Positions 36,101-42,666 of a stretch of 64,000 nucleotides of DNA are shown here, piece by piece. Source of the DNA: Heliorestis convoluta (lineage in GTDB: Bacteria > Bacillota > Desulfitobacteriia > Heliobacteriales > Heliobacteriaceae). Location of the stretch: the NCBI RefSeq assembly GCF_009649955.1, contig NZ_CP045875.1, forward strand, positions 310,001-374,000. The letters run 5' to 3'. Below the pieces are notes generated by a model. The model saw only the letters and a program-made list of their open reading frames with translations, searched no databases and was not told the origin of the DNA. Numbering within the stretch: the first letter of the stretch is position 1; every line of letters begins with the position of its first letter. The position numbers and the translations under genes were made by a program.

Positions 36101-37110
36101 GAGGTCCTGTCATTCCCAATGATGACATCAAAATATCTGTCGACGTTACCGTAACCAACCAAGATGGTGAATTCTACCGAGTAGAAAAAGGATTCACCTA
36201 TTATAAAGACGGCGGTCTCCCCGAAGACCCTCCAGAGATCCTCGCCCGAGTCATCGACCGTAACACCATAAGCATTACTTGGTCACCTGTTAACATGGCC
36301 CAAGCTTATGAAGTAGAAATCTCCGAAGGGAACCACCATAACTACCGCCTCTATGAAGTCGTCCCCGCAGCGAAAGTGCAAAATGGGCAGTTCTACAGCC
36401 TCGTCCGCGCACTCGAATCACAGACCCGTTACGCCTTCCGCGTTCGTGCCATCTCCTCTGCCGGCACAGGTCCATACTCCGAAGTCGTCTTCGCCACTAC
36501 CAACAATACCCGCGGCTGGGAGGGCTTTGGCCAAGCAGAAACAGAAGTTCTTGTCACTGCAGAAGGTGCTACACTCATGTTTCGTCAAGGTAGACCCGAT
36601 GGGTACTACGATCTCCGACAGGGCCTTCTCGGTGCCGCCCAGAACAAAGCCGTTTCCTTTAGCCCCCAATCCCAAAGCTATAACACTTCCGTTCTCTTAG
36701 ACAATGACAACTGGAAAATAATTGTTCCAACTCAATCTTTACGCTTTAACGCTGCCCACATGACCCATAGCTACAGCACCATTCAAGTTAACCAAGCCTC
36801 TGAAAGAGAAGCAGAACGACTCCTTATCTCCAACGGCCAACGTCGTCCCCTAACACCTATATACGAAGTAAAGCTCACCTACGAAAATAACAACCAACAA
36901 AGATTCGCCCCTGCGATTTACCCCCAACCCTTCACCTTAAGCCTCCGATACAACAACCTATTCAATAACCCCAGCAACTTGAGTCGCCCTCACCTCTACT
37001 GGTACAACCACAATACCAGACAGTGGATCCGATTAGAAAGCTCGATGGATAGCACCGCTATCTCAGCGACCATCAATCGCCCCGGCTACTACGCCCTTTT
37101 CACTGATTAA
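30130..37110 (+). CDS. Giant secreted IPT/TIG-repeat surface protein
   Basis: A 2326-residue protein with a signal peptide (about residues 1-30, FFFSASLFPISAFS). Most of the rest is tandem immunoglobulin-like IPT/TIG domains. Clear examples begin near PLTGPEGFSMPLSIEG (about 1030), ETIVPCGIDVEQENHIYLQG (about 1580), DLTTVTPRRSPVEGGIEVLIG (about 1835) and IIESITPASGPQEGAIVVKLKG (about 1935). A fibronectin type III domain follows at about 2033-2127, then a unique C-terminal domain of about 195 residues ending PGYYALFTD. No LPXTG, SLH or other anchor is seen. Probably a long extracellular adhesin or sheath protein. The gene is bracketed by direct copies of the structured repeat. Confidence 0.8.
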   Translation: MSKITQTKRLTTILLIFFFSASLFPISAFSQDITIKAIFYKAQPRGNPITVDFVGTNLGDINLNEMRLVRGTHSYPLYNTSRENIGGNEFKIRGTVGIDTAIGENEKLDLVLGQTITIPQIFHYRYTNVPNTYFSPSYARPNERQRIDITADAFIRNSGQDPIRNVIITAKDQELHQYSLSQEISHADIDSALQNNPNQAYYWRDGNGIYKISLLSPALPQSSDNIMNIHLKRTMTFQSTEIEEVITIPGDFYIYNPEGQVPQITEITAKPLSDLAIGNQISVQTGAQIEVIVSGEDLYNNQDNWDTIKLLIKGRPFGPIKKPDDKGKIHFAIPANSNLATSYEVVDATLLRDDGALTDPFPITLWADPYHRYRNTLEIIPDSTAGLVEDVQDETPFYWLESGKRQRFKIEAKDIPGFTGANQVFRDLVQNWDTVKDQVQITIGTTKLTILDVQNSHIQVETPGYLPITNELETIIISSPWGRSPVDRKVKVFSAYNEPEIIDVSPRTVSRKVNQFALEVKARNIGPNSTLRLERTINNTLEVLEPSVLAFQAGDESGETILRATFTTDQGNFQKAPSDWNVVVITGAGEVSIQKVEKFKVEKSTNSKGIDQFNVIGGFRFVSAPHFPALHQPGQPISIGVDYLNKLKSTVITPYKVPDKALNQYGGHIITLTGASNFFQFWHEENQTPKLYHPQVLIHWEQAGEDIWVPSTEVFLEHPNDPLQEESLVNQKIHFRLPDLTTAQASFPQDGWVNIAIENLDNQRVIIPKALKIESTLGRIELPDFQITPTAMPDLRGRMASITQGRNLNQVTNLFMGFYPAEQLFINQHDDTMLQFTTTQQTYRDDEYNSNGQRYPRTKPLTLIFADGRAYYDNTKANLTFVEQRLTQPTIEKILPAYSSYNSDHKPTIFIQGENFLSPEVRQGERGTGTRTLQEIWLNNKQVWPPNGENNLTSEEKPQVYRLTKEGITKDYIAFTMPNINFDMPDREIERQLRTDMTLFLIFNDETAYQEKAVSLFRSDERLQLEKIVPLTGPEGFSMPLSIEGKGFRAEGQLPEVYIGGLPATNITVSENGTILSFKTPPLPRGEYKITVANPITKDVLTYKEPYKVKAGQDTGDPQITGVLIDGKASTEAQLRSTGGQRIRIEGAQFVVNENPRQLPELYLQNILIDETYLITPSADAIFEHGVIEFYAPPLDVSRIDRTTEATLLLIRKADARSVSHQLKLMTSSPVITSVAPPGIKVAEPGRTEAIYIYGSDLYEGMTASFYDSTNNLIVQVPQERVIAETFNSDTRPSQAVFRVEFTHEDLEKFQQAYSPNPNRNYIDLRIKNSDGKTTERQKAFILFQEGAVPEILEITTDQPNQYAEPNRASSAGGALTKIRVGNVIPEYYEDKSYWPIFYFGGIPAETLGYEKDNNNLGEAIWQVKVPTYPWPDQAIGEQAWQVDIKVVNTFYLTHSEKEKAFTYTHSYETIRLEKITPNQYQYQQGKIMEATITARPRRPGETNITAGFLKIGDQYPEVYFGSQKAQIVDKNPSQPWPRTELTVIVPQGKVGTVDLRVSNPSGSEGILPQAFTYLQSKPTIETIVPCGIDVEQENHIYLQGKDFQPGLIIRFGEESFEEVLPGNSAYDVTEDPFLVEVGAIERIAFDPITGKEIIKVRVPSLQDLFAERDHLSDSKNITVRLINVDGAKAEAPRKVKLYAGKEGPQIIEVTPNNAFSTGGERVYIKVTNLEIDYRDKRNWPSFAFGGIPVNPNRTNPTLINYPFDTTVDDSQEPIQLLQAGASKDDEWIWAVRVPAYPISSQRQEQTVDLHIINGDCISSSLEQSFTYLRSTGQIDLTTVTPRRSPVEGGIEVLIGARFTLQGDATHPVSPGFVVTEGQVPRVFFGSEEASVINVSRTELRVIAPPHRMANVDIKVINPDGRTYGLLRNAFTYADIPIIESITPASGPQEGAIVVKLKGRGFAPNAKVTFGNAQAEVKELSATEISVILPRGPVIPNDDIKISVDVTVTNQDGEFYRVEKGFTYYKDGGLPEDPPEILARVIDRNTISITWSPVNMAQAYEVEISEGNHHNYRLYEVVPAAKVQNGQFYSLVRALESQTRYAFRVRAISSAGTGPYSEVVFATTNNTRGWEGFGQAETEVLVTAEGATLMFRQGRPDGYYDLRQGLLGAAQNKAVSFSPQSQSYNTSVLLDNDNWKIIVPTQSLRFNAAHMTHSYSTIQVNQASEREAERLLISNGQRRPLTPIYEVKLTYENNNQQRFAPAIYPQPFTLSLRYNNLFNNPSNLSRPHLYWYNHNTRQWIRLESSMDSTAISATINRPGYYALFTD

Positions 37111-37113
37111 AAG

Positions 37114-37289
37114 ACACCCCCTGCCCGTCCGGTCACAACCAGCAACATGTACCTGGGTCAGGGCTTATTCCTTCCTGGAGAGAGGACTTCAGACCTCAGC
37201 CATCGGCAGCTACGCTGCCGCTCATGGCGTGGGATGAGTCCGTTCGGAAGGAATGAATAAGGACTGACCCCACCACAAGGCAACTAATT
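37114..37289 (+). repeat. Structured repeat, short copy 2 (left end plus unit B)
   Basis: Has the same left end as copy 3 (GACACCCCCTGCC, then CACAACCA at 37134-37141) but goes straight into unit B (37155-37270). Unit A and the linker are missing. The junction lies at CACAACCA, the word present twice in the full composites, so this looks like a deletion between short direct repeats. Confidence 0.8.
37155..37270 (+). repeat. Structured repeat unit B, copy 2
   Basis: The outer stem changes to a CTTATTCCTTCC-type sequence while the opposite arm becomes GGAATGAATAAG, preserving most pairing. Inner stems GGACT/AGTCC, GCCAT/ATGGC and GGCAGC/GCTGCC are retained with a TAC loop. This is the copy that best shows covariation in the outer stem of unit B. 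Confidence 0.82.
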
Positions 37290-37310
37290 TCGCACTAACC
37301 AACCAAATGG

Positions 37311-37763
37311 TCACTGAAAGATATAATAAAGCAAGCCAATAAGGACAGACATAGTAAATCCATAGACAAGAACAGGTCCAGCAATGGAGAACATTTTCGC
37401 TCCAACGCCGAAAACGTATCCCTCGCGCTTATACTCCATGGCCGGCGCTACAATCGCATTGGCGAATCCTGTAATAGGAACGATTGACCCCGCTCCGGCA
37501 TGTTTGCCGATTTTATCATAAAGACCAAGACCTGTTAAAAAGGCGCCAAGAAAAATCAAAGTGGCTGCAGTAGCGGCTATGGAATCTTTCTCCGCAAAAC
37601 CCAAGCTTATATAGCTATTGTAAATAAGCTGACCGAGTGCAGAGATCAGTCCACCGACAATAAAAGCCCAAAAAGCATTTTTGAAAACAGTAGGCTTTGG
37701 TTTAACCTTTTGTACTTTTTCTTCATATTCTTGTGCCGATAAGTTCTCGAACTTGTAGGGCAA
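37311..37763 (-). CDS. spoVAC: Stage V sporulation protein AC
   Basis: A 150-residue membrane protein with about four helices (FWAFIVGGLISALGQLIYN; AATLIFLGAFLTGLGLYDKIG; PITGFANAIVAPAMEYKREG), matching SpoVAC. With SpoVAD and SpoVAE it forms the channel moving dipicolinate into the forespore and out on germination. The start is TTG 37763, eight bases after AGGGGGG; a GTG at 37772 sits too close to the ribosome site. spoVAD and spoVAE, its usual neighbours, do not follow; a structured repeat and the convergent IPT gene do. Confidence 0.88.
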   Translation of the reverse strand: MPYKFENLSAQEYEEKVQKVKPKPTVFKNAFWAFIVGGLISALGQLIYNSYISLGFAEKDSIAATAATLIFLGAFLTGLGLYDKIGKHAGAGSIVPITGFANAIVAPAMEYKREGYVFGVGAKMFSIAGPVLVYGFTMSVLIGLLYYIFQ

Positions 37764-37812
37764 AGATTCCACCCCCCTATGCTATTATGGAGTTGCATAG
37801 ACGCCTTTTATA

Positions 37813-37867
37813 CGAAAACCGCCAAAAGGGATAGAGCAACGTAAGCTCTACTCTTTTGGCGGTTTTT
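37813..37867 (-). terminator. Terminator between sigF and spoVAC
   Basis: Stem AAAACCGCCAAAAG/CTTTTGGCGGTTTT with a structured loop of about 24 bases containing AGAGC/GCTCT. It is A- and T-flanked on both sides. It separates the spoIIA operon from spoVAC, which therefore needs its own promoter or read-through. Confidence 0.8.
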
Positions 37868-37875
37868 ATACCTTA

Positions 37876-38664
37876 TTATTCTCCGGAAGTTTTCGCATGG
37901 TAAAACATTGTCTTAATTTTCTTCAAGGCCGATCGCTCAATCCGTGAAATCTGCACTTGCGAAAGTCCCACTTGTTCAGCCACTTCTGTCTGCGTCTTAT
38001 CTTGAAAAAAACGCATATGTAAAATCTCTTGCTCTCGCGGTGCCAAGCGACTCATGGCGTCTCTTAAGGCCAGATGCTCAAACCATGTCTCTTGATCGCT
38101 TTCTTCTGTCGAAAGCTGATCGAGTAAATAAATGGGATCACCATCATCCTGATAAAAAGTCTCGTGAATGGATGTGGGCGATTGAACGGCTTCTAAAGCT
38201 TCCACAACTGCTTCTGGTTCAATTTCCAAAGCGTTGGCAACTTCTTGTATGGTCGGTTCTCTTCCAAGTTTTCCTGTTAATTCATGCTGGCAGCGATGAA
38301 TCCGTTGTGCCGTCTCTTTATAAGAACGACTTACCTTCACAGGACTATCATCGCGCAAAAAGCGGCGTATCTCTCCAATAATCATAGGAACGGCATAGGT
38401 ACTAAAGCGGACGTTATAGGTCAAATCAAACTTATCAATCGCTTTAATTAAGCCAATAACACCAATCTGAAATAGATCTTCTAGTTCATAGCCGCGGTTT
38501 TGAAAGCGCTGCACCAAATTAAAAACAAGTCGGAGATTGCACTGAATCAACCGCTCCCGCGCGTCACTATCACCACCCTGGGCTAGTTGAAGCAATCGAG
38601 TGGTCTCTTGCTCTCCGAGCAAAGGAAAGCGAGGCAAGTTCATCTCTGTCAATCGATAATTCAT
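37876..38664 (-). CDS. sigF: RNA polymerase forespore sigma factor F
   Basis: A 262-residue group 3 sigma factor. Region 2 includes NLRLVFNLVQRF and the ELEDLFQIGVIGLIKAIDKFD core; region 3 follows at about 115-150; region 4 has the helix-turn-helix near LAPREQEILHMRF...TQTEVAEQVGLSQVQISRIE. It directs early forespore gene expression after asymmetric division and is held inactive by SpoIIAB. The gene order spoIIAA-spoIIAB-sigF is the classical operon, with 12 bases between spoIIAB and sigF. SigG is similar, but the operon settles the assignment. Confidence 0.96.
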   Translation of the reverse strand: MNYRLTEMNLPRFPLLGEQETTRLLQLAQGGDSDARERLIQCNLRLVFNLVQRFQNRGYELEDLFQIGVIGLIKAIDKFDLTYNVRFSTYAVPMIIGEIRRFLRDDSPVKVSRSYKETAQRIHRCQHELTGKLGREPTIQEVANALEIEPEAVVEALEAVQSPTSIHETFYQDDGDPIYLLDQLSTEESDQETWFEHLALRDAMSRLAPREQEILHMRFFQDKTQTEVAEQVGLSQVQISRIERSALKKIKTMFYHAKTSGE

Positions 38665-38676
38665 AGAAGCCTCACA

Positions 38677-39117
38677 TCACTGAACAGCCCGCTGCAATTG
38701 CGGGACATATTTGTAGAGGCGAACAACAGTACCTTGACCCACTTCCGACTTTACGTCGATCTGATCCATAAATGATTGCATAAAGACAAAGCCGAGACCC
38801 ATTCGATCCGGCGAAGTCGAATAAGAAGGCTCCATGGCTTTGGCAATATCTTGAATGCCCTGCCCCTGATCAGCGACTATAATCTCAAGACCTTCGCCAT
38901 CTAAAGTGACAGCAAAATCAATCAAGCCATCGGTTTTATTATGATAACCATGCATTATGGCATTAGAAACAGCTTCCGACACAGCGACTTTCACATCATC
39001 TAAGTTCGTCAAAGTGAATTCTAGGTTCGACATCATTGTCGCTACAACAACACGAGCCAAAGCAACATTTTCAGGAAGACTCGCAAACTGCATCTTCACC
39101 TGATTCACATTCCTCAC
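38677..39117 (-). CDS. spoIIAB: Anti-sigma F factor / SpoIIAA kinase
   Basis: A 146-residue GHKL ATPase. The N-box reads EAVSNAIMHGY near 48-58, the G1 box VADQGQGI near 81-88, and GLGFVFMQSFMD near 109. It binds and inhibits SigF and phosphorylates SpoIIAA on serine. Start overlaps the spoIIAA stop by four bases, indicating coupled translation and a fixed partner ratio. Confidence 0.96.
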   Translation of the reverse strand: MRNVNQVKMQFASLPENVALARVVVATMMSNLEFTLTNLDDVKVAVSEAVSNAIMHGYHNKTDGLIDFAVTLDGEGLEIIVADQGQGIQDIAKAMEPSYSTSPDRMGLGFVFMQSFMDQIDVKSEVGQGTVVRLYKYVPQLQRAVQ

Positions 39118-39470
39118 AACACACCATCCCCCTCTAAAGCACGCAAAGCCAACTTTTCTTTTCGATAATGCTTCATTAGACCATATAATCCAGACATATC
39201 CAACAAACGATCCACCACTTCATTCGCGCCTGTCAAGGTAATCTTTCCACCGACATTGACAACATACTTATATCGACCTAAAAGCATTCCCAGCCCAGAG
39301 CTGTCAATAAAATCGACTTTGCTTAAGTTAAAAAGCAAGTTCTTCGCTCGTTCTTTTTCCATCTCACGTTCAATCGCTTCTTTAATACTGTTGCTGACAG
39401 ACATATCAATCTCGCCTTCATAGCGGACAATGAGGGTCTGTCCCACTTTTTCTAATTGTAAATTCATCAT
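39114..39470 (-). CDS. spoIIAA: Anti-anti-sigma F factor
   Basis: A 118-residue STAS-domain protein with the phosphorylation motif VDFIDSSGLGMLLG (about 51-64). Unphosphorylated protein displaces SigF from SpoIIAB. First gene of the spoIIA operon. Two adjacent ATGs give equally good starts. The leader holds a 9-bp hairpin AACAAGTAG/CTACTTGTT (about 39507-39536). Just upstream is a weak sigma-H/0A-box-like combination (AGGAATT and TGTAGAA), which I regard as only suggestive. Confidence 0.95.
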   Translation of the reverse strand: MMNLQLEKVGQTLIVRYEGEIDMSVSNSIKEAIEREMEKERAKNLLFNLSKVDFIDSSGLGMLLGRYKYVVNVGGKITLTGANEVVDRLLDMSGLYGLMKHYRKEKLALRALEGDGVL

Positions 39471-39576
39471 TCACCATCCCCAAGCTCAAAAACATTTTTC
39501 GCAGAGTTCTAACAAGTAGGACTTCTAGAGCTACTTGTTCTACAAAAGATTGGTAATTCCTTCCTTCCTTAAATAA

Positions 39577-39620
39577 AAAAGTGCCCTGAAATGCTAAAAA
39601 TTTGCAAATCGGACACTTTT
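39577..39620 (-). terminator. Terminator of the cheX-type operon
   Basis: Arms AAAAGTGTCC/GGGCACTTTTTT with one mismatch; minus-strand T-run follows. It ends the two-gene REC-CheX/CheX operon and isolates spoIIA. Confidence 0.7.
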
Positions 39621-39659
39621 GCTAGGTATGAACAGATTCTTATTGCTAGAAGTTTATCA

Positions 39660-40130
39660 TTACTGGCTTACCAAACCGACATAGATATCCATGTCAATAT
39701 CATCTACAACAAAAGTGGCTTTCATCGCTTTCGGTACAGATAACATAACTTGACCTTTTTCACCAGCAATTATGTTCGGCGGTGATATATCGAGCCCCAC
39801 AATCCCTTCATTGCTGTAAAGTGTGCAAGAAGTAGCACAAACCATATTTCCCAGTTCAGAAAGAGCACTTACAGCCATATCATCTAACTCTGAAACAGGC
39901 ATACCCATCATCATTTTAGATGCTATATGTTTGGCTGAAGTAAGGTCCATACCAATGAGTATGGAGCCTTTTAAGGGTCCAACTACACTAACATTAATAA
40001 AAATCCCCCTATTGTCCAAGTGCTTATCGACCAAAACTGCTGTATCTTTCTCCTCAATATGAGAAAAGCCCAATTGTGGCATGATTTGATTAAAAGCATT
40101 AATTACAGGATTTATCATATTCATGTCCAT
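39660..40130 (-). CDS. CheX-type chemotaxis phosphatase
   Basis: A 156-residue single-domain CheX/CheC-like protein. The catalytic motif of this phosphatase family, Glu-x-x-Asn, is visible in SELGNMVCATS near 91-95. CheX dephosphorylates CheY-type response regulators. The downstream half PPNIIAGEKGQVMLSV is also family-like. It overlaps the response-regulator gene by ten bases, so the regulator encoded there is the probable substrate. No flagellar or other che gene is in the window. Confidence 0.83.
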   Translation of the reverse strand: MDMNMINPVINAFNQIMPQLGFSHIEEKDTAVLVDKHLDNRGIFINVSVVGPLKGSILIGMDLTSAKHIASKMMMGMPVSELDDMAVSALSELGNMVCATSCTLYSNEGIVGLDISPPNIIAGEKGQVMLSVPKAMKATFVVDDIDMDIYVGLVSQ

Positions 40131-40981
40131 AAAGCCGACCCCTTTTTAAAACCGATAAATAAATTAATACGTCCATGGGGTGTTTCCGCACCGATACATT
40201 GTAAATGTAGACTTGGGCTGATAACTTTCGTAGGAGCACCATAAAAAACGTTCGGTGGTGATACCCGTAACTGAAAAGCCTTTTCCTTTTTATTAAGCAT
40301 GGAACAGGCAACACCAGCTATAATGTTGGCAAACTCAGCACCTAAAGCCATGACTTCATCACGATTCTTAGGTTCCCGTCGGAGCAGTACTTTTGCCATT
40401 TTCTCAGCCGTAGATTCAGATAAATCCAAAATCATCGTTCCTGAATAATGTCCAATTATTCCAATAACAACACTAATTCCTTGCGAAGGAAAAAAGTGCT
40501 GCTGAGGCTCTTCATCCAATAATGAGGCCGAAACCTTCGTCATACGGGTAATGTTCTGACTCAATGATTCTTTGAATGTAGGAATGCTCATTGTGATCAA
40601 ACTTTCAAACAATCTATCAGGGGCCATAACATTGTCGATAACTCTTTTTAGCTCTTCTGCCTCAACAGGCTTTTGGAGGTAACCAGAAACGCCAATTTGC
40701 TTGGCTTTTTCTATAGTCTCATCGTCCTTCATCGAACTAACCAAGATAATTCTTGCTTGTGGATCATGGGCTAGAAGCGCTTTACTGCATTCAAATCCAT
40801 CGGCGCCAGGCATGGCAATATCCATCGTCACAACATCAGGCTTGACTGTAGAGTACCTATCGATAAGCCCTTCTATTGACTCTGCTTCTCCCACAACTTC
40901 ATAACCAATCTCTTCAAGATAGTCCGCAATAATGGTACGAGAAAGCATTGAGTCATCCACAATCATGATTTTTGTTTTCAC
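40121..40981 (-). CDS. Response regulator: REC domain fused to a CheX-like domain
   Basis: A 286-residue protein. The receiver domain (1-118) has acidic pocket DD at 9-10, phospho-acceptor Asp in VVTMDIAMPGADG near 55-59, and Lys in YLQKPVEAEE near 106. A CheX-like domain (about 150-280) has the Glu-x-x-Asn motif in GAEFANIIAG near 217. A regulator carrying its own phosphatase-type output domain, followed by a free CheX, suggests a signal that resets quickly. Strong promoter at 41107-41135. Position between dacF and spoIIAA is unusual. Confidence 0.85.
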   Translation of the reverse strand: MKTKIMIVDDSMLSRTIIADYLEEIGYEVVGEAESIEGLIDRYSTVKPDVVTMDIAMPGADGFECSKALLAHDPQARIILVSSMKDDETIEKAKQIGVSGYLQKPVEAEELKRVIDNVMAPDRLFESLITMSIPTFKESLSQNITRMTKVSASLLDEEPQQHFFPSQGISVVIGIIGHYSGTMILDLSESTAEKMAKVLLRREPKNRDEVMALGAEFANIIAGVACSMLNKKEKAFQLRVSPPNVFYGAPTKVISPSLHLQCIGAETPHGRINLFIGFKKGSALWT

Positions 40982-41106
40982 GTAAAAAAGCCCCTCCTGA
41001 TCAAAAAATTTATCTTTTTGAAAAAGAACATCTCTAATTTTGTTTCATTTATACGAATGTCGTTAGCCAAATATTCACAACACTTGGCTGTATTTCCCTT
41101 GTAATC

Positions 41107-41135
41107 AGTATAAGTTATCGTTATTTTACCGTCAA
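41107..41135 (-). promoter_or_regulatory. Sigma-A promoter of the REC-CheX operon
   Basis: Minus strand TTGACG, 17 bases, TATACT; both hexamers are one base from consensus. The leader is about 120 bases and can form AGCCAA/TTGGCT. Confidence 0.75.
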
Positions 41136-41172
41136 GGCATTTTCTTCTTTATCTAACCAGCCATATGTAATG

Positions 41173-41287
41173 AGGCCTGAAAAGTCTAATTCCCATAGAA
41201 GGACGCAAGACCGCTTGCCCTACGCAGCATAACAATCTGCCACATAAGGCAAGGGCTGCCTCGCAGGAAATTAAGCTCTACAGGCCT
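41173..41287. ncRNA. Rod-like folded element of unknown function
   Basis: 115 bases that can fold end to end. On the minus strand: AGGCCTG/CAGGCCT, a bubble, TTAATTTCC/GGGAATTAG, then GCGAGGC/GTCTTGC (with G-U pairs) and GCCCT/AGGGC. A long hairpin with bubbles in a gene-free stretch could be a small RNA; the shape recalls 6S RNA, but I cannot match its conserved core. No clear promoter or terminator defines its ends, and the strand is undecided. Confidence 0.3.
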
Positions 41288-41387
41288 ACTGTAATGTTGC
41301 TCTCTGCCGAAGTATACATTGCGGACTCCACAAATCGATAGCTACACTTACTAAGAGAACGTAACAAGTTAAGCAACATCCAAGCAG

Positions 41388-42548
41388 TTATTGAAATCCA
41401 TACATACCCCGAAAAATCTTAAATAACTGATGATCAAAAGTCCCTCGCATTACGGCTTCTTGGGCAATCAAGTCAATGCGCTTCTTTTCTTGCGAATCTT
41501 GCAAAATAATTAATTCACCAAGCTTCTGACCCGCTTCTACCGGTGCATCAACGTAAGGAAGTACTTCCATCGATGAAGTAATCCCTTTATCCTTGCCTTT
41601 TTCTACAACAATGCCTGGCTTTTCTTTCGGAATTAAGGCAACTTGATCGACTGTTCCTTTACCGACAGGAACTTGCCCTAAAGCTTGATCCGGTTGTGCG
41701 ACTAGCTTAAAGCCATAGCGGGCAAAACCGTAGTTGTATACTTTCATCGTCTCTTTGAAGTGACCGCGCATTTCTGGTACACCGAAGACAGAAGCAATCA
41801 AGCGAAGATTGTCTCGCTCTACTGTTGAAACAAGACAGTATTTGGCTTCATTGGTCCAACCTGTTTTGAATCCGTCTGTACCTGGATACCACCAGAGTAG
41901 CTTGTTATGGTTATCAAGCTGCATTGGCTTGTCGCTTTCTTCGCGAATTTTATAATGTCGTATAGAAACCATTTCCCGTAGCTTGGGATACTTTAAAGCC
42001 TCTCGAGCAACCAAAGCCATATCATAAGCGGAAGTATAGTGGTTTTCTGCAGGCAATCCATGAGGATTTACAAAGTTGGTATTTTTCATCCCCAACTCTT
42101 GCGCTTTTTTGTTCATTTCTTCTACATAGGCTTCATAAGAGCCACTGATATGCTCGGCTACAGCAACACAAGCATCATTGGCCGATTGCACAGCAATAGA
42201 AATGAGCATTGTTTCTAAAGGCATTTCTTCGCCAGGTTCTAAGTAAATCTGAGAACCGCCCATTTCAAAGGCTCTTTGGCTCGTTGTGACCCTGTCGTCC
42301 ATGCTAACGCGACCCTGGTTGATCGCATCGAAGGCTACTAACAAGGTCATCAACTTTGTTGTACTGGCTGGTGCTACCTTTTTGTGAGGATTCTTCTCAA
42401 AAAGAACAGCACCGGATGTGGGATCCATGAGTACAACACTGTCAGCTGAAGTTTCTAGCGGTACCGTTGCGAAAGCAGCAGCAGGTGAACCTAAAAGGAG
42501 CAAGGTACTTAATAAAATACCCCAAACTGATTTTTTCCAACGCTTCAA
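41388..42548 (-). CDS. dacF: D-alanyl-D-alanine carboxypeptidase (DacF-type)
   Basis: A 386-residue penicillin-binding protein 5 family enzyme with signal peptide (KKSVWGILLSTLLLLGSPAAAFA). Active-site motifs are complete: SxxK in ASTTKLM (about 61-66), SxN in QSANDAC and KTG in GFKTGW, followed by a PBP5 C-terminal domain. It trims D-Ala from peptidoglycan stem peptides; DacF-type enzymes act in the forespore cortex. The start chosen is TTG 42548 behind GAGGGGG; an ATG at 42602 with AAGGA four to five bases away is a real alternative. Lies upstream of the spoIIA region, as in many Firmicutes. Confidence 0.88.
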   Translation of the reverse strand: MKRWKKSVWGILLSTLLLLGSPAAAFATVPLETSADSVVLMDPTSGAVLFEKNPHKKVAPASTTKLMTLLVAFDAINQGRVSMDDRVTTSQRAFEMGGSQIYLEPGEEMPLETMLISIAVQSANDACVAVAEHISGSYEAYVEEMNKKAQELGMKNTNFVNPHGLPAENHYTSAYDMALVAREALKYPKLREMVSIRHYKIREESDKPMQLDNHNKLLWWYPGTDGFKTGWTNEAKYCLVSTVERDNLRLIASVFGVPEMRGHFKETMKVYNYGFARYGFKLVAQPDQALGQVPVGKGTVDQVALIPKEKPGIVVEKGKDKGITSSMEVLPYVDAPVEAGQKLGELIILQDSQEKKRIDLIAQEAVMRGTFDHQLFKIFRGMYGFQ

Positions 42549-42666
42549 AGCAGATTCCCCCTCGAATATACTCGCCTTTATCACGTAGCAATTTGAGATC
42601 ATTATGTCCTTAAGGGGAGACTGTCATTCGAAGAGGCTGCTGAAAAAAATCAACCTTTAAAGGGCC

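Noticed and set aside
39485-39560. Sigma-H promoter and 0A box in front of spoIIAA
   Set aside because: AGGAATT and TGTAGAA are near the expected motifs, but each has mismatches and spacing is uncertain. Mentioned only as suggestive.
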